From: Pseudomonadota bacterium
Lineage (GTDB): Bacteria > Pseudomonadota > Gammaproteobacteria > Steroidobacterales > Steroidobacteraceae
Assembly (NCBI GenBank): GCA_028067895.1
Contig: JAPTUI010000419.1
Location: forward strand, 1-5,424
Direction: 5' to 3'
DNA: 5,424 nucleotides
Of this stretch, positions 1 through 5,424 are shown piece after piece (the first letter of the stretch is position 1; every line of letters begins with the position of its first letter). Made by a program: the position numbers and the translations under genes. A model generated the notes under the pieces. That model saw only the letters and a list, made by a program, of their open reading frames with translations, was not told where the DNA came from and ran no database searches.

Positions 1-630
1 GACATGAAGAAGCTGATCGCGTACTCCTCGATCGCCCACATGGGTATCGTCACGCTCGGCGCGTTCCTGGTGTACGCGATCGTGGCGAGCTCCGGCACCA
101 CGCTCGACGCCGGCATGGGCCTCGATGGTGCGATGGTGCAGATGGTCTCGCACGGACTGATCTCCGGGGCGCTGTTTCTGTGCGTCGGGGTGCTCTATGA
201 CCGCATGCACAGCCGGCAGATTGCCGATTACGGCGGAGTGGTCAATACCATGCCGATCTTCGCCGGGTTCATGGTCCTGTTTGCGCTGGCGAACACCGGG
301 CTGCCCGGCACCTCGGGGTTCGTCGGGGAATTCCTCGTGATCCTCGCGAGCTTCAAGGCGAGCTTCTGGTACTCGGCGCTCGCGGCCCTGACGCTCATCC
401 TCGCCGCCGGCTACACGCTGTGGTTGGTCAAGCGGGTGGTGTTCGGTCCCATCGCCAATGATCACGTGGCCAAGCTGACCGATCTCAATGGGCGGGAATT
501 CCTGATCCTCGGCGTGCTCGCCGTGGCGGTGCTGCTGCTCGGCGTGTGGCCGGAGCCGCTGCTGAAGGTCATGGAACCCTCGATCCAGCACCTGGTCGCC
601 CAGGCCGCTGCCACCAAGATCCCGGTGTAG
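1..630 (+). CDS. nuoM: NADH-quinone oxidoreductase subunit M (NuoM), C-terminal part, 5' end outside window
   Basis: This is a proton-pumping, antiporter-like membrane subunit of respiratory complex I, which couples NADH oxidation by quinone to proton export across the inner membrane. Only the last 209 residues are present. The reading frame is open from base 1, so the ATG at position 4 is internal and not the start. By comparison with E. coli NuoM (about 509 residues, from memory), the first residue lies near E. coli position 310. Visible landmarks are the KKLIAYSSIAHMG helix (its His13 matches E. coli His322), the VSHG motif (His51, matching His348) and the PGTSGFVGEF motif (Glu110, matching the channel residue Glu407). 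Several hydrophobic helices follow, and the protein ends in a short polar tail. The loop between His13 and His51 is about 12 residues longer than in E. coli. nuoN starts 5 nt after the stop, as in nuo operons generally. NuoL is a paralogue, but NuoM fits better because of the length and the adjacent nuoN. Confidence 0.96.
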   Translation, partial: DMKKLIAYSSIAHMGIVTLGAFLVYAIVASSGTTLDAGMGLDGAMVQMVSHGLISGALFLCVGVLYDRMHSRQIADYGGVVNTMPIFAGFMVLFALANTGLPGTSGFVGEFLVILASFKASFWYSALAALTLILAAGYTLWLVKRVVFGPIANDHVAKLTDLNGREFLILGVLAVAVLLLGVWPEPLLKVMEPSIQHLVAQAAATKIPV

Positions 631-635
631 ACGCG

Positions 636-2081
636 ATGCCCGACTCCATGATGAACCTGCATACCTTCGCTGCCGCACTGCCGGAGATGTATCTGGCCGC
701 GGCCATCTGCGTCGTTCTGCTGTTCGAGGCGTTCGTCGGGGAGCGCCGCCCCGGCTCCACCGGCACGCTGACGCTGCTGCTGCTGGTCATCGGCGCGGTC
801 CTCACGGTCCAGTTCGCCGACGTCACGCAGCGCGTGGTGCTCTTCGACGGCAGCTACGTCGCCGATCCGCTCGCGTACGTGCTGAAACTCGCCGGCTTCC
901 TCACCGTGGCGGTGGGGCTGCTGTACTCGCGCTCCTACCTCGAGAACCGCGACATCCTCAAGGGCGAGTACTACGCGCTGTCGCTCTCGGCGCTGCTCGG
1001 CATCTTCGTGCTGATCTCCGCCAACAGCCTGCTCACGGTGTACCTGGGCGTCGAGCTGCTCGCGCTCTCGGTGTACGCCATGGTGGCCTTCGACCGCGAG
1101 TCGGGAGTCGCGGCTGAAGCGGCCATGAAGTACTTCGTGCTCGGTTCGATCGCCTCGGGGATGCTGCTGTACGGCATGTCCATCGTGTATGGACTGACCG
1201 GCACGCTGAGCCTCGACGGGATCGCCGTTGCATTGAGTGCCCCGCACAACCTCGGAGTGATCCTGGGGCTGACGTTCATCGTGGTGGCGGTCGCCTTCAA
1301 GCTCGGCGCGGTTCCGTTCCACATGTGGTTGCCTGATGTGTACGACGGGGCGCCCACCAGCGTCACGCTGTTCGTCGGCACGGCGCCGAAGATCGGCTAC
1401 TTCGCGCTCGCGCTGCGGTTGCTGGCGCACGGACTCGCCGGAGTCACGGTCGACTGGGCGGCGATGCTCGTGCCGCTCGCGGTGCTCACGCTGATCGTCG
1501 GCAACGTGGTGGCCATTGCGCAGACGAACATCAAGCGCATGCTCGCGTACTCGACCATCGCGCACGTGGGTTTCATCGTGCTTGGCTTCGCCTCCGGCAC
1601 GGCGGACGGCTACAGCGCGGCGTTGTACTACACGCTGGTGTACGTGCTGATGGCGCTCGGATTCTTCGGCGTGGTCATTCTGGCAAGCCGCAAGGGCTTC
1701 GAGGCCGATAAGCTCGAGCACTACAAGGGCCTGTACCGGCGCGATCCGCTGCTGGCCCTCGCCATGGCCATGCTGATGTTTTCCACCGCCGGCGTGCCGC
1801 CGTTCGTTGGGTTCTGGGCCAAGCTGCGCATCATTCAGGCGTTGTGGGAGACCCAGCACCTGTGGCTGGTGGTGATCGCCGTGCTGATGTCGGTGGTCGG
1901 TGCCTTCTACTACCTGCGGGTGGTGAAGCTGATGTACTTCGATGAGGCACCGGAATCCCTACCCGATACGGTCCGCTCATTCGGAGTGCGCTTGGCGCTC
2001 GGCATCAATGCCGCCGCGGTGCTGGTCTTGGGCATCCTGCCCGCACCGCTGCTCGATCTGTGCGCGCGGGTCCTGCACTGA
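636..2081 (+). CDS. nuoN: NADH-quinone oxidoreductase subunit N (NuoN), complete
   Basis: This is the third antiporter-like proton-pumping subunit of complex I, in the inner membrane. At 481 residues it is close to E. coli NuoN (485). It is almost entirely transmembrane helix. The buried charged residues of the proton path are all recognisable: Glu140 (YLGVELLALSVYAM), Lys222 (AFKLGAVPFHMWLPDVYDGAP), Lys252 (TAPKIG) and Lys396 (VGFWAKL). They match E. coli Glu133, Lys217, Lys247 and Lys395. NIKRMLAYSTIAHVGF around Lys300 is the antiporter-family signature also seen in the preceding NuoM. I chose the ATG at 636, 5 nt after the nuoM stop. In-frame ATGs at 648 and 651 are alternatives, and none of the three has a clear Shine-Dalgarno sequence, so coupling to nuoM translation is likely. 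The open frame extends further upstream into nuoM, but that part is not NuoN-like. The 3' end overlaps the convergent membrane-protein gene by 77 bp. This appears to be the last gene of the nuo operon. Confidence 0.97.
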   Translation: MPDSMMNLHTFAAALPEMYLAAAICVVLLFEAFVGERRPGSTGTLTLLLLVIGAVLTVQFADVTQRVVLFDGSYVADPLAYVLKLAGFLTVAVGLLYSRSYLENRDILKGEYYALSLSALLGIFVLISANSLLTVYLGVELLALSVYAMVAFDRESGVAAEAAMKYFVLGSIASGMLLYGMSIVYGLTGTLSLDGIAVALSAPHNLGVILGLTFIVVAVAFKLGAVPFHMWLPDVYDGAPTSVTLFVGTAPKIGYFALALRLLAHGLAGVTVDWAAMLVPLAVLTLIVGNVVAIAQTNIKRMLAYSTIAHVGFIVLGFASGTADGYSAALYYTLVYVLMALGFFGVVILASRKGFEADKLEHYKGLYRRDPLLALAMAMLMFSTAGVPPFVGFWAKLRIIQALWETQHLWLVVIAVLMSVVGAFYYLRVVKLMYFDEAPESLPDTVRSFGVRLALGINAAAVLVLGILPAPLLDLCARVLH

Positions 2082-2595
2082 GCCCGGCCGCGCGCTGCGA
2101 GGGGGCGCGCGGGGTCGGCTTCTTGCGGCGCATGATCAGCCGCGCGGCGAGCAGCAGCACCACGATGTTGAGGACCCACCAGGCCGCATAGCCGTGCTTC
2201 TCCAGCGCGGCGAGCCGCTCGGGCGGCTTCGGCAGGCGCACCGTGGCGCTGAGCAGTTCATGAATTCCGTCGTGGGCCACCACCACTTGCAGGGCCTGCG
2301 GACCGCCTTTGAACCCTTGAGTCGAGAGCACGTAGGAGGCGCCGCGGGCCGCCACGGGCACGGCGCGACCGTCGAGCTGCGCGGTGAGATTGCCGGCGCC
2401 CTCGATCGGTGTGCCGCCGGCGGCGCGCGTCACCTGCAGCACGATGTCGTGGCGGTGGATGCTGCCCTCGAGCACCAGTTGCGCTGAGCTCGCCAGCTGG
2501 ATGTTTGGCGAGGGAGTGCCCGCCGCGGCGACGCCCAGAGTGCTCAGCAGCGCCGCAGCGAGTGGCGCGGCACGAATCCTGCGGACGGTGCGCAT
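2005..2595 (-). CDS. Uncharacterised protein with signal peptide, extracytoplasmic domain and one C-terminal membrane helix
   Basis: I do not recognise a family. The 196-residue product has a basic N-terminus followed by a hydrophobic stretch ending VAAA-G, typical of a Sec signal peptide (about residues 1-25). A roughly 100-residue domain follows, rich in alternating hydrophobic residues and probably beta-sandwich (Ig-like or YtkA-like fold is a guess). One membrane helix (about 135-155, GYAAWWVLNIVVLLLAARLIM) is followed by RRKK, which places the tail in the cytoplasm. The last 35 or so residues are low-complexity Arg/Ala/Pro and overlap the nuoN 3' end, so this tail may not be functional. 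His47 and His49 (IHRHD) plus His108 and His112 (AHDGIHE) lie in the exported domain. The start ATG shares its A with the stop codon of the upstream MarR gene (TGATG), which fixes this start and implies translational coupling and a shared transcript. Its role could be in the envelope, linked to what the regulator senses, but nothing in the sequence proves this. Confidence 0.8.
   Translation of the reverse strand: MRTVRRIRAAPLAAALLSTLGVAAAGTPSPNIQLASSAQLVLEGSIHRHDIVLQVTRAAGGTPIEGAGNLTAQLDGRAVPVAARGASYVLSTQGFKGGPQALQVVVAHDGIHELLSATVRLPKPPERLAALEKHGYAAWWVLNIVVLLLAARLIMRRKKPTPRAPSQRAAGLSAGPARTDRAAVRAGCPRPAPRRH
2088..2112. terminator. GC-rich hairpin just after nuoN, possible weak transcription stop
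   Basis: A perfect 8-bp inverted repeat, CCGCGCGC at 2088-2095 and GCGCGCGG at 2105-2112, encloses a 9-base loop and begins 6 nt after the nuoN stop codon. It is placed where a nuo operon terminator would be expected. However, no run of T follows on the + strand, and none follows on the - strand, so it is not a classical intrinsic terminator. It also lies inside the coding sequence of the convergent gene. In DNA this GC-rich such a stem can arise by chance. Confidence 0.3.
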
Positions 2596-3056
2596 CAATT
2601 CTCCAAGTGCAAATAGCGCTCGAGGGTGTCCAGAGCGCCTAGAAACCCGCACAACTGTTCCGGCGAGAGACACTCGAGCAGGGCGGCTTCGCGGGCCAGG
2701 GCGAGTGGCACGAGTTCCCCGTACACGCGCCGTCCGGCCTTGGTCAGGCGGATCTTGCGCTCGCGCCGGTCCTCGGCGCTCGAGGCGCGCTCGAGGAGTT
2801 GGCGGGCTTCGAGTTCGGCGATGGCGCGGCTGACGCGGGTTTTGTGCATGCGGGTACTGGCCGCGATGGACTGGGCGGTACAGGCCTGCTGCGGTCCCAC
2901 GGTGGCCATCACCCGCCACTGCGGAATGTCGAGTCCGAAACGCCGCTGGTACACGACCGCCAAGTGCTCGCTGACGCCCGCGGCGAGACGGTTCAGGCGA
3001 AACGGTATGAACGCAGCCAGATCGAGCGTCTGTTCGCAGGGCGGACGGGCGGTCAC
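2595..3056 (-). CDS. MarR-family transcriptional regulator, probable regulator of the homogentisate genes
   Basis: This is a cytoplasmic DNA-binding protein of 153 residues, the usual MarR size. The sequence shows the expected layout: an N-terminal dimerisation helix (LDLAAFIPFRLNRLAAGVSEHL, about 11-32), the helix-turn-helix (about 60-82, with recognition helix around HKTRVSRAIAEL), the winged hairpin with the family DRRERKIRLT motif (Asp96-Arg97-Arg98 region), and C-terminal helices that complete the dimer. I prefer the GTG start at 3056 because GGAGAG lies 6 nt before it. The in-frame ATG at 3071 (158 residues) has no ribosome site and sits directly next to the palindrome. Longer starts run into hmgA. 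The gene is divergent from hmgA-fahA across a short gap with a perfect palindrome, the standard layout for a MarR protein controlling its neighbours and itself. MarR proteins usually repress and release DNA when an aromatic ligand binds, so homogentisate or a related intermediate is a plausible but unproven signal. Confidence 0.92.
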   Translation of the reverse strand: MTARPPCEQTLDLAAFIPFRLNRLAAGVSEHLAVVYQRRFGLDIPQWRVMATVGPQQACTAQSIAASTRMHKTRVSRAIAELEARQLLERASSAEDRRERKIRLTKAGRRVYGELVPLALAREAALLECLSPEQLCGFLGALDTLERYLHLEN

Positions 3057-3062
3057 CGGAGG

Positions 3063-3068
3063 CTCTCC
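3063..3068 (-). promoter_or_regulatory. Ribosome binding site supporting the GTG start of the MarR gene
   Basis: Read on the - strand, GGAGAG is followed by six bases (CCTCCG) and then GTG at 3056-3054. This is well spaced for a Shine-Dalgarno sequence. It lies inside the codons that would be translated if the ATG at 3071 were used, and that ATG has only the palindrome and no purine-rich run upstream. It is the main reason for choosing the shorter protein. Confidence 0.6.
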
Positions 3069-3073
3069 CATAC

Positions 3074-3089
3074 GGTTGCGCGCGCAACC
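3074..3089. promoter_or_regulatory. Perfect 16-bp palindrome, probable MarR operator between the regulator and hmgA
   Basis: GGTTGCGCGCGCAACC reads identically on both strands. It lies 41 nt before the hmgA start and 18 nt before the GTG start of the regulator. MarR dimers bind palindromes of this size, commonly with GTTGC/GCAAC-type arms, in the gap between their own gene and a divergent target. The site overlaps the likely -35 region for hmgA and lies just downstream of the likely -10 of the regulator, so a bound dimer could block both directions. The GC-rich core also occurs by chance in such DNA, but a perfect 16-mer in so short a gap is unlikely to be accidental. No second copy was seen in the window. 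Confidence 0.7.
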
Positions 3090-3103
3090 ATTTGTGTCAT
3101 CAT
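3076..3103 (+). promoter_or_regulatory. Weak candidate promoter for hmgA-fahA
   Basis: TTGCGC at 3076-3081 (three of six -35 consensus bases) and CATCAT at 3098-3103 (four of six -10 bases) are separated by 16 bp. The -35 element lies inside the palindrome, which would suit repression. Both boxes are poor matches, so the exact promoter position is uncertain. It is the best pairing I can see in the short region before the hmgA ribosome site. Confidence 0.28.
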
Positions 3104-3104
3104 A
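3099..3104 (-). promoter_or_regulatory. Candidate -10 box of the MarR gene promoter
   Basis: On the - strand these bases read TATGAT, five of six matches to the sigma-70 -10 consensus. Transcription would begin about 7 nt further on, near 3091-3092, just before the palindrome. The palindrome would then lie in the first transcribed bases and the regulator could repress itself. No good -35 hexamer is found at 16-18 bp upstream, where the sequence already overlaps the hmgA start region. Confidence 0.4.
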
Positions 3105-3118
3105 GCCTAAAGCATACC

Positions 3119-3123
3119 GGGAG
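3119..3123 (+). promoter_or_regulatory. Shine-Dalgarno sequence of hmgA
   Basis: GGGAG is followed by six bases and then the ATG at 3130. This is a good ribosome binding site and fixes the hmgA start, including the short Ala-rich leader that precedes the conserved YLSGFGNHF motif. Confidence 0.75.
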
Positions 3124-3129
3124 TTCGCC

Positions 3130-4476
3130 ATGCGCTCCGCATCCGCCACCGCACCGGCCGCCGCCCTGGCCGCACCGCCGGAGTACCTCAGCGGCTTCGG
3201 CAATCATTTTGCCACCGAGGCGCTGCCGGGGGCCTTGCCCGACGGCCGCAATTCCCCGCAGCGCTGCCCGTACGGCCTGTATGCCGAGCAGCTCTCCGGG
3301 ACCGCCTTTACCGCGCCGCGCCACGCCAATCGGCGCAGCTGGCTGTACCGCATCCGGCCGGCGGCGGTGCAGGGGCCGTTCGAGCCGCTCGCGCATCCGG
3401 GGCTCGTCGGGCACTTCGGGACCTGCGCGCCGGTGCCCGATCCGCTGCGCTGGAGCGCGCTGCCCGTGCCCAGTGCGCCGACGGATTTCATCGACGGCCT
3501 GCTCACTGTCGGCGGCAGCGGCTCGAGCGATGCGCACAGCGGTTGCGCCATCCACTGGTACCGGGCCAACCGCTCGATGCACGATCGGTTCTTCTACGAC
3601 GCCGATGGGGAGCTGCTGATCGTGCCGGAACGGGGCGGCCTGCGCCTAGTGAGCGAACTCGGGCGGCTCGATGTTCAGCCGCAGGAGATCGCCGTGATCC
3701 CCCGCGGGGTGCGTTTTCGGGTCGAGTTGCTCGAGGCCCAGGCGCGCGGCTACCTCTGCGAGAACTATGGGGCGCCGCTTAAGCTGCCCGACCTGGGGCC
3801 GATTGGCGCCAACGGTCTCGCCAACCCACGCGACTTCCTCGCTCCCGTCGCCTGGTACGAGGACCGCGACGGGCAGATGGAGCTGGTGGCGAAGTTCGGG
3901 GGGGGGCTGTTTCGTGCCGGGCTCGATCACTCGCCGCTCGATGTCGTCGCCTGGCACGGCAATCATGCCCCGTACAAGTACGACCTGCGCCGCTTCAACA
4001 CCCTCGGATCGGTGAGCTACGACCACCCGGATCCGTCGATTTTCCTGGTGCTGCACTCGGTGAGCGAGACCCCGGGGGTCGATGCGCTCGACTTCGTGAT
4101 CTTCCCGCCGCGCTGGCTGGTGATGCAGGACACGTTCCGCCCGCCCTGGTTCCATCGCAACATCGCCAGCGAGTTCATGGGCCTCGTGCACGGGCGCTAC
4201 GATGCCAAGGCGAGCGGCTTCGAGCCGGGCGGGGCGTCGCTGCACAACTGCATGAGCGGGCACGGTCCGGATGCCGAGACCTTCGAGCGCGCGAGCCGCG
4301 CCGATACCACCGTGCCGCAGCACATCACCGACACCATGGCGTTCATGTTCGAGACTCGCACGCTGATCCGCCCGACCCCGCAGGCGCTCGCGCTGCCGCA
4401 GCGCCAGCGCGACTACGCCGGCTGCTGGCAGGGGTTGGCCAGGCGCTTCGATGCGACTGTGCGCGAACCGCGCTGA
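3130..4476 (+). CDS. hmgA: Homogentisate 1,2-dioxygenase
   Basis: This is a cytoplasmic Fe(II) dioxygenase that opens the ring of homogentisate with O2 to give 4-maleylacetoacetate, the central step of phenylalanine/tyrosine degradation. The 448-residue length is normal for the family. The N-terminus carries the signature YLSGFGNHF (19-27) and the block RCPYGLYAEQLSGTAFTAPR. Iron ligands are all present: His342 and Glu348 in FHRNIASEFMG, and His378 in SGHGPD. They correspond to human His335, Glu341 and His371 at a constant +7 offset. The active-site His299 (YDHPDPSIF) matches human His292. The protein should therefore be active. The first 16 or so residues are an extra Ala-rich leader compared with the human enzyme. 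The start is set by GGGAG 6 nt upstream. A run of nine G at 3898-3906 encodes three glycines (257-259), and the frame is intact across it. The gene is followed after 7 nt by fahA and is divergent from the MarR gene that probably controls it. Confidence 0.98.
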   Translation: MRSASATAPAAALAAPPEYLSGFGNHFATEALPGALPDGRNSPQRCPYGLYAEQLSGTAFTAPRHANRRSWLYRIRPAAVQGPFEPLAHPGLVGHFGTCAPVPDPLRWSALPVPSAPTDFIDGLLTVGGSGSSDAHSGCAIHWYRANRSMHDRFFYDADGELLIVPERGGLRLVSELGRLDVQPQEIAVIPRGVRFRVELLEAQARGYLCENYGAPLKLPDLGPIGANGLANPRDFLAPVAWYEDRDGQMELVAKFGGGLFRAGLDHSPLDVVAWHGNHAPYKYDLRRFNTLGSVSYDHPDPSIFLVLHSVSETPGVDALDFVIFPPRWLVMQDTFRPPWFHRNIASEFMGLVHGRYDAKASGFEPGGASLHNCMSGHGPDAETFERASRADTTVPQHITDTMAFMFETRTLIRPTPQALALPQRQRDYAGCWQGLARRFDATVREPR

Positions 4477-4483
4477 GCCGCCC

Positions 4484-5424
4484 ATGCGCAGCATCGACGC
4501 CACGCATGACCCGAGTCTCACCAGCTGGGTGGACTCGGCCAACCGCCCCGAGTGCGATTTCCCGCTGCAGAACCTGCCGTTCGCGGTGTTCCGGCGCGTC
4601 GGCAGCGGCGAGCCGCTGCGCTGCGGGGTCGGCATCGGCGATGCCGTTCTCGATCTGACCGCGCTCGGCTCGGCCGCGCCGCGCTCAGGGCCCGCGGCCG
4701 AGGCGCTCGCCGCCTGCGCCGCGCCGGCGCTGAACGGACTGATGGCGCAGGGACCGGCCGCCGCACTGGCGCTGCGCCGCACGCTCTCGGAGCTGCTGCG
4801 CACCGGTTCACCGCACGCCGCGGCGCTCGCCTCGGCACTGGTCCCGCAGGCACGGGCCGAGTTTGCCGTGCCGGCGCTTATCGGCGATTACACGGATTTC
4901 TACACCTCGATCCATCACGCCACGGCGGTCGGGCGGCTGTTCCGACCCGATCAGCCCCTGCTGCCGAACTACAAGTGGGTGCCGATCGCCTATCACGGCC
5001 GCGCCTCTTCGATCGGCGTCAGCGGGCAGCAGGTGCGCCGCCCGCGCGGTCAGCTGATGCCGCGCGGGGCCGAGCGACCGCACCTCGCCCCGAGCGAGCG
5101 GTTGGATTACGAACTCGAGCTCGGTGTGCTGATCGGGTCGGGCAACGCGCTCGGGGAACCCATCGCGATCGAACACGCCGAGCGGCACGTGTTCGGTCTG
5201 TGCCTGCTCAACGACTGGTCGGCGCGCGACGTGCAGGCCTGGGAGTACCAGCCGCTCGGACCGTTTCTCGCCAAGAATTTCGCCACCACCGTATCGCCCT
5301 GGGTGGTGACGCTCGAGGCGCTCGCGCCGTTTCGCGCGCCGTGGCAGCGGCCGGCGGCCGATCCGGCGCCGCTGCCGTATCTGGATGGCGAGGCACTGCG
5401 CGCCGCCGGAGCGCTCGACATCTC
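4484..5424 (+). CDS. fahA: Fumarylacetoacetase, 3' end outside window
   Basis: This enzyme hydrolyses fumarylacetoacetate to fumarate and acetoacetate, the last step of tyrosine/homogentisate breakdown, in the cytoplasm. 313 codons are present and the frame is open to the window end. The family is about 420-435 residues, so roughly the last quarter is missing. After an N-terminal domain of about 125 residues comes the catalytic domain. In mouse FAH numbering, metal ligands Asp126, Glu199, Glu201 and Asp233 correspond to Asp138 (DYTDFY), Glu210 and Glu212 (ELELG), and Asp244 (NDWSARD). The catalytic His133 is His145. Substrate-contact residues Tyr128, Arg142, Tyr159 and Lys253 appear as Tyr140, Arg154, Tyr170 (YHGRASS) and Lys264 (GPFLAKNF). 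The length and N-terminal domain separate it from the shorter FAH-fold hydrolases. The ATG lies 7 nt after the hmgA stop without a clear ribosome site, so translation is probably coupled to hmgA and both share a transcript. Confidence 0.96.
   Translation, partial: MRSIDATHDPSLTSWVDSANRPECDFPLQNLPFAVFRRVGSGEPLRCGVGIGDAVLDLTALGSAAPRSGPAAEALAACAAPALNGLMAQGPAAALALRRTLSELLRTGSPHAAALASALVPQARAEFAVPALIGDYTDFYTSIHHATAVGRLFRPDQPLLPNYKWVPIAYHGRASSIGVSGQQVRRPRGQLMPRGAERPHLAPSERLDYELELGVLIGSGNALGEPIAIEHAERHVFGLCLLNDWSARDVQAWEYQPLGPFLAKNFATTVSPWVVTLEALAPFRAPWQRPAADPAPLPYLDGEALRAAGALDI

Noticed and set aside
462..1859. 465-codon open frame on the - strand opposite nuoM and nuoN
   Set aside because: The product is low-complexity, rich in Arg, His, Glu and Gln, and lies antisense to two clear complex I genes. 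It is the expected shadow of membrane-protein codons in GC-rich DNA.
1942..2487. 181-codon + strand open frame spanning the nuoN end and the convergent gene
   Set aside because: It is out of frame with nuoN, rich in Arg, Gly and Ala, and antisense to a gene with a clear signal peptide and membrane helix.
2595..3203. Longer version of the MarR protein beginning inside hmgA
   Set aside because: The extra 44 or more residues would be encoded through the hmgA start, its ribosome site and the palindrome, and they are not MarR-like. The MarR domain fits the starts at 3071 or 3056.
3541..3548. GGTTGCGC in hmgA, resembling half of the palindrome
   Set aside because: It has no matching second arm, and a single GC-rich 8-mer inside a coding region is expected by chance.
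3646..4803. 385-codon open frame on the - strand opposite hmgA and the start of fahA
   Set aside because: It covers well-conserved catalytic parts of hmgA and fahA and has no recognisable motif or ribosome site. GC-rich antisense frames of this length are common.

Overview
The window is GC-rich throughout and densely packed with genes. It looks like chromosomal DNA from a high-GC proteobacterium. The NuoM/NuoN proteins and the homogentisate genes fit Gammaproteobacteria (for example Xanthomonadales- or Steroidobacter-like groups) or Betaproteobacteria. This placement is inferred from protein character only, since no rRNA or other marker is present.

Layout. Positions 1-630 hold the 3' part of nuoM, and 636-2081 hold all of nuoN. 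These are the last two antiporter-like membrane subunits of respiratory complex I, on the + strand and 5 nt apart. Convergent to them on the - strand is a two-gene unit: a MarR-family regulator (start at 3056 or 3071, stop at 2595), and then an unrecognised small protein (2595-2005) with a signal peptide and one C-terminal membrane anchor. The regulator's stop codon and the second gene's start codon share one base (TGATG). The second gene runs 77 bp into the 3' end of nuoN. Divergent from the regulator, on the + strand, are hmgA (homogentisate 1,2-dioxygenase, 3130-4476) and, 7 nt later, fahA (fumarylacetoacetase, from 4484, cut by the window end).

How the genes work together. HmgA opens the aromatic ring of homogentisate to maleylacetoacetate. 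After isomerisation by an enzyme not encoded here, FahA splits fumarylacetoacetate into fumarate and acetoacetate. This is the end of phenylalanine/tyrosine breakdown. The short gap between the regulator and hmgA contains a perfect 16-bp palindrome at 3074-3089. The simplest reading is that the MarR protein binds it and controls both itself and hmgA-fahA. The membrane protein is translationally coupled to the regulator and may be co-regulated, but its role is unknown.

No RNA genes, insertion sequences, CRISPR arrays or phage genes are visible. All stretches are explained by genes or by the short divergent promoter region. The least understood parts are the membrane protein next to the MarR gene and the palindromic control region.
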